Position numbers and translations under genes: made by a program | Notes under the pieces: model-generated | The model's database searches: none | Told to the model about the DNA's origin: nothing | The model's input: only the letters and a program-made list of their open reading frames with translations | Shown: in pieces, positions 1 to 9,276 of the stretch | Numbering within the stretch: position 1 is the first letter of the stretch | How the letters are laid out: every line of letters starts with the position of its first letter | Source of the DNA: COMBO-56-21 sp963705355 | Lineage (GTDB): Archaea > Thermoplasmatota > Thermoplasmata > UBA10834 | Direction of reading: 5' to 3' | Assembly (NCBI GenBank): GCA_963705355.1 | Contig: OY970070.1 | Location: 620,001-684,000, forward strand | DNA length: 64,000 nucleotides

Positions 1-53
1 CGTTCCTCTCGGGCGAGATCGTCTATCTGGTTTACTATGTTCTTTAACCCCGG

Positions 54-812
54 TCATTGCGCGGTGAGCCCGCCGTCGACGGAAAGCGCCGCACCCGTGA
101 CGAACGAGGATTGGTCAGAAGCTAGGAAAAGCACGGCATTTGCGACCTCCTCCGGCCTGCCGATTCTTCCGATCGGATGCTCTTCGTTCGCTCGTTTCAG
201 ATAGTTCTTCGGGTCGCTTGATGCACGCACTTCGCAGGCCAGCATCGGCGTGTCTATCGTGCCAGGGTTCACGCAGTTGACGCGGACATTGTACTTGGCG
301 TAGTCAAGCGCCATCGCCTTTGTCATGATCGTTATGGCCCCCTTCGAGGCACAGTACGCTGGACACGCACGATTTCCGACGAGCCCCGCATCGGACGAAT
401 TGTTGATTATCGACCCGCTACGCTGCTTCTTCATGTAAGGGATCGCGAACTTGGTGACTAGAAAAGTCCCCTTGAGGTTGGTGTCAAGAACTCGATCCCA
501 ATCCTCCTCGGTCGTATCCTCAGCCAGCTTCTCAAGGTAGACGCCGGCATTGTTGAAGAGGATATCGAGTTTTCCGAACCTCTCCACAGTGCGATCAACC
601 ATCCTCTTGGCATCCTCGCTGCGGGAGACATCTCCCCGAATGAACTCGACCTCACCGAGCCTGCCCAGGCTTCGAATCGCCTTCCTGCCTTTCTCCTGCG
701 ACCTGCCAGTGATGACGACCTTGGCGCCTTCCTTCAGGAACAGCCCAGCCGTGGCGAAGCCCATCCCCTCGGTTCCTCCAGTAATCAATGCGACTCTGCC
801 GTTCAGCTTCAT
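54..812 (-). CDS. SDR-family NAD(P)-dependent oxidoreductase
   Basis: A short-chain dehydrogenase/reductase of about 252 residues, the usual size for classical SDRs. The nucleotide-binding glycine motif TGGTEGMG lies near residue 12, the NNAG motif near residue 88, and the catalytic Ser/Tyr/Lys set is visible as NSS and YCASK. The C-terminal DGGLTAQ is typical. The substrate cannot be read from sequence; the FabG-like pattern allows a 3-oxoacyl-ACP reductase or a sugar or alcohol dehydrogenase. I chose the ATG at 812 because the family begins just before the Rossmann strand; a TTG three codons upstream (821) is also possible, with a TATA-like element near 851. Confidence 0.9.
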   Translation of the reverse strand: MKLNGRVALITGGTEGMGFATAGLFLKEGAKVVITGRSQEKGRKAIRSLGRLGEVEFIRGDVSRSEDAKRMVDRTVERFGKLDILFNNAGVYLEKLAEDTTEEDWDRVLDTNLKGTFLVTKFAIPYMKKQRSGSIINNSSDAGLVGNRACPAYCASKGAITIMTKAMALDYAKYNVRVNCVNPGTIDTPMLACEVRASSDPKNYLKRANEEHPIGRIGRPEEVANAVLFLASDQSSFVTGAALSVDGGLTAQ

Positions 813-889
813 CGTGCTCAACGCGTTCCCCTATCGGGAAACCAGAAATAAACCTTCCCGCGCCCTCTTGGAGCGCGAGCGGACTTCCC

Positions 890-2215
890 TCACTTGGAAA
901 GGGCAATCGGCAGCGCTACCCTAAACACGCTACCCTTCGACGGGTCCCCTGGCACTCGGTCCTCGACCCAGACCATTCCGTGATATCCCTCGACTATGGC
1001 TCTGACGATCGATAATCCCAAACCGCTTGCAGTCGGACGCTCATCGCCCGCCTGATATCTTCCGAACACGACGTTCTTCTTGGAATCGGGTATGCCGATG
1101 CCGTGGTCGGCTACGGAAACGCACCAGTATTTCCTCGGTTCGATCTGGAACTCGCCTACGCTGACATCGACGAAGACCTTTTCGTGGGGGTCGTACTCAA
1201 TCGCGTTCTCCATGATGTTCGTGTAGATTTCGTTGACCAGCTCGTTGGCAGACACGAAGTACCTGTGGTTTCCGAGCTTGAGGTCAAACTTGACTTCCTT
1301 CTCTGTGTGACTCCGCATCACCTCTGTGATGCTCTCCTTGATTACCTCCCCCAGCTCCACGGGGCCGAGGTTCTGAGCTCCCTCCTCCTCAATCCTGACG
1401 AGCTTGTTGGCCCTCTGGATCAGCCCGCTGATGCTCCAGGCCGATGACGAGGCCCGCTCCAGGTACGCCGCCGTCTTCTCGGGGACGCCCTTGCTCTCAA
1501 TCGCCATCTGGAGATAGCTCGTGACCGCTTGGTTGTAGTTGTTTATGTCGTGGGCGATAATGTCGCCCAGAAACTTGGATCGCTTCGCCTCTTCGACTTG
1601 TTTCTGGAACAAGGTGGCGTTCCCGATCGCGACGCCTGCCAATTGAGAGAACAGCTGCATCGCCTCGATGGTGGAACTGTCTGGTATCCTGTCGTTCTGG
1701 GACTCGTTGACCTCGATAAACCCAATGCTCTCTCCCTCGCGGTTCGTTATCACGAATCTCATGTAGTCGAGCTCGTGCCAGACCGAAGGATCTGTGCGGG
1801 GCTTCGAGATATACTCCATGTTGTTGTAGAAGGGCTCCTCACCTTTGATGAAGTCCTCTGGATTGGGTCTGATGAAATAAACGCCCTCGGCGATCTTCCA
1901 GTTGTCCGTCACGTCCACCTTGAGGCGCTCCCGCGTATAGGTGAACTTCTTGATCTTCCTGTCCCGTTCTCCGCTGTAACCGTAGGTCGCCCTGACGCGG
2001 AAAAGCTGCTCGTTGTCGTCCCACGCACCGATCACGAGCGCGCGCATAGAGAACAGATCGGCAATGGTTGCAGCTATCTTGCTGAGGACGGCATCGACGT
2101 GACCAACAGACATTATGTCAGAGAGGACACTCAGTATCTCCCCCGCGAACCTGGGAGGGGAAGCGCGCGCCTTCGCGGCTGGTCTGTTCTTGACCTTGAC
2201 GGAGGAATTCTGCAT
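890..2215 (-). CDS. GAF-domain sensor histidine kinase
   Basis: A soluble 441-residue histidine kinase with no membrane segment. Residues about 25-205 look like a GAF-type sensor. The dimerisation helix carries the phospho-acceptor in AHDINNYNQ (His222). The ATPase domain has an N box (NIMENAIEYDP, about 333-343), a G1 box DHGIGIP (370-376) and a G2 box GLGLSIV (398-404), so it looks catalytically complete. No response regulator is adjacent. The H-box resembles that of the kinase at 41541, suggesting a lineage-specific kinase family. The ligand of the GAF domain is unknown. Confidence 0.88.
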   Translation of the reverse strand: MQNSSVKVKNRPAAKARASPPRFAGEILSVLSDIMSVGHVDAVLSKIAATIADLFSMRALVIGAWDDNEQLFRVRATYGYSGERDRKIKKFTYTRERLKVDVTDNWKIAEGVYFIRPNPEDFIKGEEPFYNNMEYISKPRTDPSVWHELDYMRFVITNREGESIGFIEVNESQNDRIPDSSTIEAMQLFSQLAGVAIGNATLFQKQVEEAKRSKFLGDIIAHDINNYNQAVTSYLQMAIESKGVPEKTAAYLERASSSAWSISGLIQRANKLVRIEEEGAQNLGPVELGEVIKESITEVMRSHTEKEVKFDLKLGNHRYFVSANELVNEIYTNIMENAIEYDPHEKVFVDVSVGEFQIEPRKYWCVSVADHGIGIPDSKKNVVFGRYQAGDERPTASGLGLSIVRAIVEGYHGMVWVEDRVPGDPSKGSVFRVALPIALSK

Positions 2216-2421
2216 TGTCCATCCCTTGGCTGAGCTGACAGATGCTGAGTGACTGAAATACTCCGCCCTATTATAACTTGTCGTGATTCCGCGCTCCGGC
2301 CAAACGCGCTGGGTGCACGTGAGCGAGCGCGCTGGCCCGCAGAGATGCAGATGGACAAGGACTCAATGATCTTCCAACAGCTGATAAATATCCGAAGAGT
2401 GATTCGAAACTGAGGTTGATC

Positions 2422-2682
2422 ATGGCTGAGGAGTTAGAAGTCGGGAAGGTCAGCATATTCTTTGCGAAGCCAAGCGTGGCCGCCGTCGAGATTACTTCTG
2501 GAACGCTCGCAATCGGAGATTCGATCAAGTTCAAGGGCGCCACGACGAACTTCGAGCAGAAAATCGAGTCGATGGAAATAGACAGGAAGCCGGTCCCAAG
2601 CGCTTCCACAGGCCAGTCGGTGGGAATCAAGGTCAAGGAGCGAGTGCGGCCCCACGACAGGGTGTACAAGTTGGTCGGCTAG
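2422..2682 (+). CDS. EF-Tu domain 2-like small protein
   Basis: An 86-residue protein resembling the beta-barrel domain 2 of translational GTPases: a hydrophobic strand (VGKVSIFFAKPSVAAVEI), a GTLAIGDSIKF turn, and a GQSVGIKV segment as in EF-Tu/IF2 barrels. There is no GTPase domain. Stand-alone versions are known in archaea as translation elongation factor-like proteins of unknown role. The ATG at 2422 is preceded by GAGGT six bases upstream; an in-frame TTG at 2416 is less likely. A TATA-like ATAAATA near 2383 would start the transcript close to the gene. Confidence 0.75.
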   Translation: MAEELEVGKVSIFFAKPSVAAVEITSGTLAIGDSIKFKGATTNFEQKIESMEIDRKPVPSASTGQSVGIKVKERVRPHDRVYKLVG

Positions 2683-2694
2683 TTCCAGCAATCG

Positions 2695-3624
2695 CTACTC
2701 GTCGCCCTGATCCCGCGCCAGCCTTATCGCTTCCTCGAGCAGGTCTTTGTCACAGCCAGGGGGCCCGCATATCGATATTTCGGTCTTCCTGACCATCTCC
2801 TCGTGCTCCTTTCGCGAGATACGCATGACCCGCCTCAGCTGCTCGAGGATCGTCTTCTCAGGACCCGAGATGATCCTATCCGCCAGGGCGACCTCCAGGA
2901 CGGTCCTGTAGATGCGCCTGAACTCCATGTGATCCTGGGCCAGCTTTCGGACAATCTCGGCTTCGAGAGCACGATCCTGCTCCTCCGTGATGTTGAGATG
3001 CTTCCTCAGCTCCTCGACAAGGAACCTCTCCGTGGCGGTGACGCGACCATCTCTCCAAGCCGTCTGAAGCGCCCGCCTGTATATGTCCGAGTCCTGCTCC
3101 TTCTCCTCCAGAGCCTTCCTCTTGCGCGATTCCACGGTCTCCAGAACGTCCATCTCGAGACCGTTCCCCTGGATTGCCTCTCGAACTATGTCGCAGAATG
3201 TGATGTGGACAGATGTGGCATCGTCAATGTCCTTCACCATCATCTCCTTGAACTTCCCGCTTATTTTGACAGGGACGACGACATCTCCAATGCTGCCTCG
3301 AAGAGAGGAGGCTTTGGCGAAGCCGGCCGGCGTCAGGTAATACCCATTCATCCTCTGCTTCATGCTTTGAATGTGCGCTTTTCTCTCCATGATGAGCGAC
3401 TCCTTGATAAGGTCGCCGAGATACTGCGAGAGATGCTTCCTCTGAACCCCCGTGCCATATGCGATTGACTGCTGGGTGATGTCGGCAGGAAGCTCGTAGC
3501 GATCCTCCATGTTCTGGAAATCCGAGAGATAGAGGAGAATGCGGTCTTTGCTCGTGAGAGAGGTCAATTCCCCGAGAGACATGCCTGAGGGAATCCCAAT
3601 AGCCTGTATATCGTGCTTTTCCAC
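2695..3624 (-). CDS. Winged-helix protein with TerB-like C-terminal domain
   Basis: A 309-residue protein. Residues about 20-110 look like a winged-helix DNA-binding domain (helix-turn-helix around QQSIAYGTGVQRKHLSQYL, followed by MNGYYLTPAG). Residues about 185-285 contain two helical repeats with the pattern W-RDGRVTATERFLVEEL and ALADRIISGPEKTILEQL, which resemble TerB-like helical modules with acidic turns. It may be a transcription regulator, but no target is evident. The GTG at 3624 lies about 26 bases from a TATA-like TTTAA at 3648-3655, consistent with a leaderless message; the same element could serve the divergent tiny ORF at 3684. Confidence 0.6.
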   Translation of the reverse strand: MEKHDIQAIGIPSGMSLGELTSLTSKDRILLYLSDFQNMEDRYELPADITQQSIAYGTGVQRKHLSQYLGDLIKESLIMERKAHIQSMKQRMNGYYLTPAGFAKASSLRGSIGDVVVPVKISGKFKEMMVKDIDDATSVHITFCDIVREAIQGNGLEMDVLETVESRKRKALEEKEQDSDIYRRALQTAWRDGRVTATERFLVEELRKHLNITEEQDRALEAEIVRKLAQDHMEFRRIYRTVLEVALADRIISGPEKTILEQLRRVMRISRKEHEEMVRKTEISICGPPGCDKDLLEEAIRLARDQGDE

Positions 3625-3683
3625 GAATTCGGCCCATGGCGGAAAAGAGTTAAATCAGAGAGTCATACGCACCTGCCGAGCAC

Positions 3684-3773
3684 ATGATAGACAAAAGAGC
3701 GTTATGGTTCCTGGCCTTACTTCTCGCTGGTGCGTTCGTCGCCATCGGAATAATGCTCGTGTTGTCAGGATAG
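3684..3773 (+). CDS. Possible 29-residue single-pass membrane peptide
   Basis: This short ORF encodes a charged N-terminus (MIDKRAL) and one hydrophobic segment of about 22 residues ending LVLSG. It sits about 30 bases after the TATA-like AGTTAAAT at 3648-3655, as a near-leaderless gene would. No Shine-Dalgarno site is seen and no family is recognised. The composition fits a small membrane protein, but chance is not excluded. Confidence 0.4.
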   Translation: MIDKRALWFLALLLAGAFVAIGIMLVLSG

Positions 3774-3774
3774 A

Positions 3775-4200
3775 GAATGCACTCGGTCTTGGACTGTGCT
3801 TCGATAAATGCTCCGGAAACCAACGTGCGGCTGACGGAATTCGACGCGCTCACGATTTAAATTCAGCTAATAATATAGGTACCAATGATATTTGTGATTC
3901 CTGCTGAATCGACCCCAGAACAATTATGTCCAGTAATGTCTATTGCGACTCCGAAACGCGGCAAGAGATGTCCGATTTCCAACCATATGTGAATTTTTAT
4001 AATGTAGTCTATATGCAATGGAGATGGTTAAGGGCAAAGGGTCTTATATTTCGGGCGTCTGAGAGAATATCGATAGATATGTTCGCGAAAACCTGCAAAG
4101 GATTGGATTCTTTCCCCATGGACAGCAGGCTGTCGCGATCATCCTGTTGAGTGATCGGCGAAATCTGCGAAAGCGGAATTGGCCGAGTTTTCACTTTTGA
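3775..4200. other. AT-rich intergenic island
   Basis: This stretch is visibly richer in A and T than the flanking genes, with several TATA-like runs (for example TAATATAG near 3870). A 74-codon ORF at 3926-4150 on the plus strand has codon use unlike its neighbours and resembles no family I know, so I do not call it. The region may be a regulatory spacer or a relic of acquired DNA. Confidence 0.4.
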
Positions 4201-4213
4201 GGAGGTGGATGCA

Positions 4214-4336
4214 ATGCGAGCAACAAGACTCTGGCAGACATACAGGCGAGTGCGCCTAGAGAAGAGCCTCATCGCCGTCCCGAGGACGGAGAGGAAGGCT
4301 CTCAGATCCTACGTCGCCGGCAAGCGGACGAAGTAG
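4214..4336 (+). CDS. Small basic protein, unknown function
   Basis: A 40-residue, strongly basic ORF beginning MRATRLWQTYRRV and ending VAGKRTK. The case for a real gene is the consensus GGAGGTG Shine-Dalgarno at 4201-4207, eight bases before ATG. A longer reading from GTG at 4151 has no such site. No domain is recognised; a nucleic-acid-binding or ribosome-associated peptide is possible but speculative. Confidence 0.5.
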   Translation: MRATRLWQTYRRVRLEKSLIAVPRTERKALRSYVAGKRTK

Positions 4337-4401
4337 GACATCAAACCCTTTTCAATTTGGTTTTTTGGCCTCGACTCGCGTCTCGACAGGTGTCAGATCT
4401 C

Positions 4402-5760
4402 TCAATCAGGAGACCAGCGGCCCTCACGCCAACGTTTGAGGGCCTTTCTGATTACCCCTGTCAACGTATCAGGATACTTGACTGGGTCTTTCAACTTAAA
4501 GAACCAGGCCGCGCACGCCGCACGCCCGAAGGCCGAGATGGCATACACCGCTCCGAGACCGAGAATCCAGTCAGTGTGCGAGTATGTAGCAGCGTGGTGC
4601 GAGTAGAAGTTCAAGAAGAAGTACGCCAAGTACCCGCCTATGATAGACCCGAAGAACGTGGCGATCCCTATGATCGTGTTGTAGACCGCGAAATACTCGC
4701 CCTTCTTCTCTTCCGGGGCGACATCCAGGATGTAGGCGAAGAAGGCGACATTCGCCATCGCGTTCGCGAACCCGAGGAGAGCGTTTAGCAGGTATATGTG
4801 CCAGACCTGCGTGGCCAGGGCGTACACGATAGGCACCGATATGAATGCGAACCGCGAGATGAGGATCTGAGGCATCGGACCGATCACATCAAGAAGCTTC
4901 CCGACCTTCGTCTGGAAAAAGAGAGTTCCTCCAGTGGATATGACGGTCATTATGCCGATCTCAAACGCGCCAGCGCCCAACACCTTGACGTATGTCAGGT
5001 AGAGTATGGGCCAAATGATTGACATTATGAAATTGAAAGTCGTGTTCAGAACGACGAGGTTCCTGAAGTACCTGTTTTCTTTGAGATCTGATGTGAAGAT
5101 GAATGACCTGAGGCTGAATTTGAACAGAGTCTTGGGTGATGCGTACATTCGCTTCTTCTGTTCCATGATCTCGAAGAGAATCAGCGATCCTGCGATGCCG
5201 CTCACTCCAGCGATGAAGAAGGGGATTGCGAATCTTCTGACAGTGTCCCCTGAGGTCGGAATCACCGCGCCTGCGAAGAGGGTCCCGATGAGGCTGGCCA
5301 GGGATGACACTGCGAAGAACCTGCCCATGACCGACCCTCTGTTCTTCACCGTGGTGACGTCGCCCACTAGGGCAGACCATGTGGGGATCATCATGGAGCC
5401 GATGAACATCTGAATGGCGACCAGGATGATCAGCTGCCACGCGTTCATCGCCCCCACCATGAAGAAATAAAGGGCCATGGACATGACTCCGCCCATTATC
5501 AGGAATGGAATCCTGCGTCCGAAGAAATCGCTCAGCTTCCCCCACGGAACCTGCATGACAGTGGGGAACAGATTCGTGAACGCCAGCAGCCAGCCGAGCT
5601 GGGCAGGAGTGGCATTCAGGCTGATCGCCATGTAGGGAACATAGGGATCCGCCATTCCCTTCGCCAGATTGACTCCGATCTGATTCGAGGTCATCCTGGA
5701 AAGTGTTCTGGCCTGAGGGTTCTTCTTGTCTTTTCCTCTTACAGCATTCGCTGAACTCAT
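4402..5760 (-). CDS. MFS transporter
   Basis: A 452-residue major facilitator superfamily permease with about 12 hydrophobic segments. The loop between segments 2 and 3 carries the MFS signature as GKLSDFFGRR, and NRGSVMGR marks a second cytoplasmic loop. The central cytoplasmic loop holds KKRMYASPKTLFKFSLRSF. Substrate is not predictable. I chose the ATG at 5760, which gives a short cytoplasmic N-terminus; the reading frame stays open 48 codons further upstream, but that extension overlaps the promoter zone of the divergent DUF5679 gene. Confidence 0.85.
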   Translation of the reverse strand: MSSANAVRGKDKKNPQARTLSRMTSNQIGVNLAKGMADPYVPYMAISLNATPAQLGWLLAFTNLFPTVMQVPWGKLSDFFGRRIPFLIMGGVMSMALYFFMVGAMNAWQLIILVAIQMFIGSMMIPTWSALVGDVTTVKNRGSVMGRFFAVSSLASLIGTLFAGAVIPTSGDTVRRFAIPFFIAGVSGIAGSLILFEIMEQKKRMYASPKTLFKFSLRSFIFTSDLKENRYFRNLVVLNTTFNFIMSIIWPILYLTYVKVLGAGAFEIGIMTVISTGGTLFFQTKVGKLLDVIGPMPQILISRFAFISVPIVYALATQVWHIYLLNALLGFANAMANVAFFAYILDVAPEEKKGEYFAVYNTIIGIATFFGSIIGGYLAYFFLNFYSHHAATYSHTDWILGLGAVYAISAFGRAACAAWFFKLKDPVKYPDTLTGVIRKALKRWREGRWSPD

Positions 5761-5912
5761 TACGAGCGCATCCCTCGCACGGGGAATCGTGGCGGAGGAG
5801 TATATCTCGTTTTCGGAGGCGCCCGCAGATAAACGCCCTCCACGCTCAATTCCCGATGCCAGATAGGACAATAGCCGCTGACTGTCGGGCGTACTGGAAA
5901 TCATCCAAAAGA

Positions 5913-5922
5913 ATATATATTA
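5913..5922 (+). promoter_or_regulatory. TATA box for the DUF5679 gene
   Basis: ATATATATTA, preceded by an A-rich BRE-like CCAAAAGA, lies about 35 bases upstream of the TTG start at 5953. Confidence 0.6.
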
Positions 5923-5952
5923 ACACGAGGCGATACAGGGACGGTGGGATAT

Positions 5953-6093
5953 TTGACGAAGGCATACTGTGTCAAGTGCAAGAAGTCCGTCGAAATGAAA
6001 GACCCGAAGAAAGTCAAACTGAAGAATGGAAAGCCTGCCACGAAGGGCACCTGCCCGAAGTGCGGCACCAAGGTCTTCAGGATCGGCGGCTAA
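5953..6093 (+). CDS. DUF5679 single zinc-ribbon protein
   Basis: A 46-residue protein too short for usual gene calling. It has one treble-clef-like ribbon, AYCVKCKK at the start and GTCPKCGTKVFRIGG at the end, separated by KDPKKVKLKNGKPA. This arrangement matches the small archaeal DUF5679 family. It starts at TTG with GGTGGG a few bases upstream and its own TATA box at 5913. The role of the family is unknown; binding to nucleic acid or to a larger complex is plausible. Confidence 0.85.
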   Translation: MTKAYCVKCKKSVEMKDPKKVKLKNGKPATKGTCPKCGTKVFRIGG

Positions 6094-6148
6094 AACCGCT
6101 TCCCCAAAACCAATTCCAGAAGACCCCGTAGCGAGATCCATGAACACT

Positions 6149-7564
6149 TCAACGGGGTTCTTCTGAAAGCGTTTTGTTCTGTCTCAGGTAGAGCCCTCTT
6201 TGAGCAAGGGCTCGAAGCGCTCTGATGGCTCGCCAGATTGTTGGATATGCTGGAATCCCCTTTTGTTCGAATTCCCTGAGCAGGGCCCCCGTATGGTCTC
6301 CGCCGAATACGCTGATCACGAGGGAAGCCCCACTCGCCTTCGATCGACGCTCGGCCACCTCCATCAATCTCTTGGTCACGCTCGGCGGCTGAAGCTCGAG
6401 AGACATCATTATTCCGTCAACACCCGGGTCGCTTTGGAGGGTGGCCAGAACCGAATCATACATCTCGTCGGTCACGCCCGCGGTCAGATCGACTGGGTTC
6501 TTCACGGACGAGAAATCAGGAACGACCTCGCGAAGAGAATCCTGAGTAGATTTGGAAAGCAAAGCCATCCTCAGACCGGCACCATGGTCCCGAGATTCAA
6601 CATAGTCCGCACCTATGACCCCGAAGCCACCGGCACTCGCCACAACGCAAATCCGGTCCCCAGCGATGTGATCCATATATGCCAAAGCTTTTGCCACATC
6701 CACAAGTTCCTCCTCATCATATGCTCTGACAACGCCAGCCTGCTTCAGCGCTCCATCGACCATGGAATCAGAGGAGGCGGCCAGCGCCCCTGTGTGGGAT
6801 TTCGCAGCCCTGGAGCCAGCCGCAGTCCTACCTGACTTGAGAACGACGATCGGCTTGACCTTGGCAACCTCTTTTGCGATCCTGACGAATTCACGACCGG
6901 ACGAAAACGATTCGAGGTAGAGAGCAATGCATTTCGTGGCAGAATCAGTCGCGAGATATGACAAGAGCTCGTTCTCGTTGATGTCGCTCTTGTTACCGAG
7001 GCCAACGCACGCCGAGATCCCGATCCCGGAAGACTCGGCTTTCTCCAAGAAGGAGATTGCCACCGCCCCGCTCTGGGAGAGAAGCGCAATCGAGCCCGTC
7101 TTTGGGCGCGGGCTTCGCTCAGTTGGGATGAAAAGGGTGTCGAGGCCGATGAACGGCACGAACACCCCCATCGTATTGGGACCCAGGATCCGCGTCTTGG
7201 TCCCCTTCTTCGCTCGGACCAGCTCATCTTCCAGTACGCGTCCGTCATGACCCGATTCCTTGAAGCCTGAGGACGTTATCACGACTACTCCCACACCCTT
7301 CTTCACGCACTCCCTCATTGGCCCCACTGTCCCGGAAGCGGGGAGGGAAATCAGAGCTAGGTCGATAGGTTCCGGAATATCAAGGACTGATGAATAGCAG
7401 CGGTGGCCGAGGATCTTCGTTTCCTTTGGATTGACAGGGTAGAGACGAAATCGGCCCTTCGACAGATTCTTCAGCGCGATGTGGCTCAGCTTCGCGGGAT
7501 TCGCCGACGCGCCGACAAGAGCAACTGACTCCGGCCGCAAAAGCGAATCGAGAGGCTGCTTCAT
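6149..7564 (-). CDS. ADP-forming acyl-CoA synthetase, alpha subunit
   Basis: A 471-residue protein with a CoA-binding Rossmann domain (LRPESVALVGASANPAKL), a flavodoxin-like CoA-ligase domain (LLSQSGAVAISFLE) and the loop KSHTGALAAS containing the histidine phosphorylated in the nucleoside diphosphate-forming acetyl-CoA synthetases. These enzymes convert acyl-CoA, ADP and phosphate to acid, CoA and ATP. The ATP-grasp beta part is absent from the protein and from the neighbourhood, so it must be encoded elsewhere. The ATG at 7564 directly precedes the family start; the open frame upstream would add an unlikely signal-like segment. Confidence 0.85.
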   Translation of the reverse strand: MKQPLDSLLRPESVALVGASANPAKLSHIALKNLSKGRFRLYPVNPKETKILGHRCYSSVLDIPEPIDLALISLPASGTVGPMRECVKKGVGVVVITSSGFKESGHDGRVLEDELVRAKKGTKTRILGPNTMGVFVPFIGLDTLFIPTERSPRPKTGSIALLSQSGAVAISFLEKAESSGIGISACVGLGNKSDINENELLSYLATDSATKCIALYLESFSSGREFVRIAKEVAKVKPIVVLKSGRTAAGSRAAKSHTGALAASSDSMVDGALKQAGVVRAYDEEELVDVAKALAYMDHIAGDRICVVASAGGFGVIGADYVESRDHGAGLRMALLSKSTQDSLREVVPDFSSVKNPVDLTAGVTDEMYDSVLATLQSDPGVDGIMMSLELQPPSVTKRLMEVAERRSKASGASLVISVFGGDHTGALLREFEQKGIPAYPTIWRAIRALRALAQRGLYLRQNKTLSEEPR

Positions 7565-7729
7565 CGACCGAGCGATTGCCTTGCTGGGTATTATGCGTTC
7601 CTGATTTACCGCCAGGCTAGATTGTGCCGCGAAGGCCGCAGGCCACACGAATCCGACAATAGAAAGAAAAGACGATATCAGAAGAGGTGTTCGCACCTCT
7701 TCTCTTGTGGTTTGGACAGTCGCCGAGGT

Positions 7730-8917
7730 TCAGAAGTATTTCGTGCTCCTCGTTATCTGCTCGTCGACGTAGATCTTCCTCTTGCCCAGCTCCCTGAAGA
7801 AGGCCTCCGGCTCGACAGTCGCCTCTGCAGGGAAGACACCCGACTCCTTGATTCTCTTGGTGTGCTGCCAGTGCGCCACGATCGACGGCGGAACTGAGGT
7901 ATCACGGGCTGACGACACGCCTCTCTCCGGGTCGTTCCATGTCACGATGAAGTATGTCACCGTCGCCGGCATCCCGTCCTTCTTGCCAGCGCAATCGATC
8001 CTGAACATGTCGTACTCGAACTTCTCCTTCGGTGGAGCGGCTCTGCCCTCGGACACACCCTTCTGGTACATCGCCGTCAGGTAGTTCAATGGCGACACCT
8101 TCGCTCCGCTGGCCTCCAACGGGTTGGTATCGGCGAATCCGAGCGCCCTGAGCGTCAGGAAGGTGTTCATGTCGTTCTGCGGGAAGCCGATCCTGAATGT
8201 GACCCTCTTCGCATTGAGATACTTGCCCATGGTGGCCGGTTCCGAATGCTTGATGAAGTAGGCCTTGACCTTGCCTATCGGGTCAGGCATTAAGACATCC
8301 GTCTCGCCGCCGAGTATCTTCTGCTTCTGGTATTTGCCATCTATCCACTGGACAGACTCCTGCGTGAACTCGTCGAGAACGGTCCTGATGGAGTAGCCAG
8401 GCCATCCGGCTTCCTTCACGGGGAGCGTGTTGCCCCATGCGCACACGATGTCTATGGCGTCGACCGAGTCGAGCCTCTTCGCCCCAGCCGCTCCAGCGAC
8501 GTTGGTCATTCCGGGGGTGCTCCCCAGGCCAATGGTCGCGTTTATGCCAGCATCCTTCCACTTCTTGTGAAGCTCGAGCTGCTTCAGGCACGTATCGAAG
8601 AAGCCGCCAAGGTCGGTATACGTCGCGCCGCCCTTCAGGCACGCGTCCATGACGCCAAGGTTGGTCTGATACCATGCACAGTTGACGACGGATTCGACCT
8701 TCTCTTTCTTGATTGTCTCAAGCACCTTGCCCGTGTCGTTCGCGTCAAGCTCCATCAGCCTGATCTTCTTCGTGAGCTTGAGGTCGTCCATCGCCTTCTT
8801 CACGTTGCTCATTTTCCGGCTCGAGGCTATGATGTCCTTCTCCCCGCAGAACTCGATCAAGTCCTGGACGTTGTAGGCGCCGATTTGCCCCGATGCGCCG
8901 AGAATCAGTATGCTCAT
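7730..8917 (-). CDS. Saccharopine dehydrogenase-like NAD(P)-binding oxidoreductase
   Basis: A 395-residue protein starting with a Rossmann motif (MSILILGASGQIGAY) and continuing with the fold seen in saccharopine dehydrogenase and related oxidoreductases, including VVNCAWYQTN, GGATYTDLGG and GLGSTPGMTNV. A role in amino-acid or polyamine metabolism is typical of the superfamily, but no lysine or spermidine gene is adjacent. A textbook GGAGG lies eight bases upstream of ATG at 8917, which settles the start. Confidence 0.8.
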   Translation of the reverse strand: MSILILGASGQIGAYNVQDLIEFCGEKDIIASSRKMSNVKKAMDDLKLTKKIRLMELDANDTGKVLETIKKEKVESVVNCAWYQTNLGVMDACLKGGATYTDLGGFFDTCLKQLELHKKWKDAGINATIGLGSTPGMTNVAGAAGAKRLDSVDAIDIVCAWGNTLPVKEAGWPGYSIRTVLDEFTQESVQWIDGKYQKQKILGGETDVLMPDPIGKVKAYFIKHSEPATMGKYLNAKRVTFRIGFPQNDMNTFLTLRALGFADTNPLEASGAKVSPLNYLTAMYQKGVSEGRAAPPKEKFEYDMFRIDCAGKKDGMPATVTYFIVTWNDPERGVSSARDTSVPPSIVAHWQHTKRIKESGVFPAEATVEPEAFFRELGKRKIYVDEQITRSTKYF

Positions 8918-9131
8918 CTCTTGCACCTCCTTTCGTTCAATCCAATTGAGTCTTCCAAAACTGTCTTTCGGAACAGACAGTAGCCGTACAGTTACATTCT
9001 ACTTAAACGTTTTTGGCACGCGCCCCGCTGAATTAGAAGAGTTGGCAATCTACGGCGTTTTCGTTGAAGCAGCGATAGACTTTCCCGTTAGAACCGAAAC
9101 GCATTGCGAAATCGATGCCTCTTGAGAGAAT

Positions 9132-9239
9132 CTAGCTTCCGCGAGAGCGCCTCACATTGATCTTCCTCTTGGCCTTCGCCCTCTTGATGAGCTGAATCTC
9201 GAACACTGATTTCGGGCCCCCTTTGGCATGAACGCACAT
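9132..9239 (-). CDS. Possible 35-residue basic peptide
   Basis: A short ORF beginning MCVHAKGGPKSVFEIQLIK and ending in a run of Arg/Lys (KRKINVRRSRGS). The composition resembles small archaeal basic proteins, but no Shine-Dalgarno site or good promoter is visible. It lies in the 350-base gap between the saccharopine-dehydrogenase-like and RidA genes, where I see nothing else except a TATA-like TTTAAACG near 9000. Confidence 0.3.
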   Translation of the reverse strand: MCVHAKGGPKSVFEIQLIKRAKAKRKINVRRSRGS

Positions 9240-9276
9240 GCCAATACAGCATTCTTCACGAAATCCCTGGTCTCAG

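Noticed and set aside
1529..2233. 234-codon open frame on the plus strand
   Set aside because: Antisense shadow of the GAF histidine kinase.
3926..4150. 74-codon open frame on the plus strand
   Set aside because: Codon use and composition differ from real genes here and there is no ribosome site; kept only as part of the AT-rich island.
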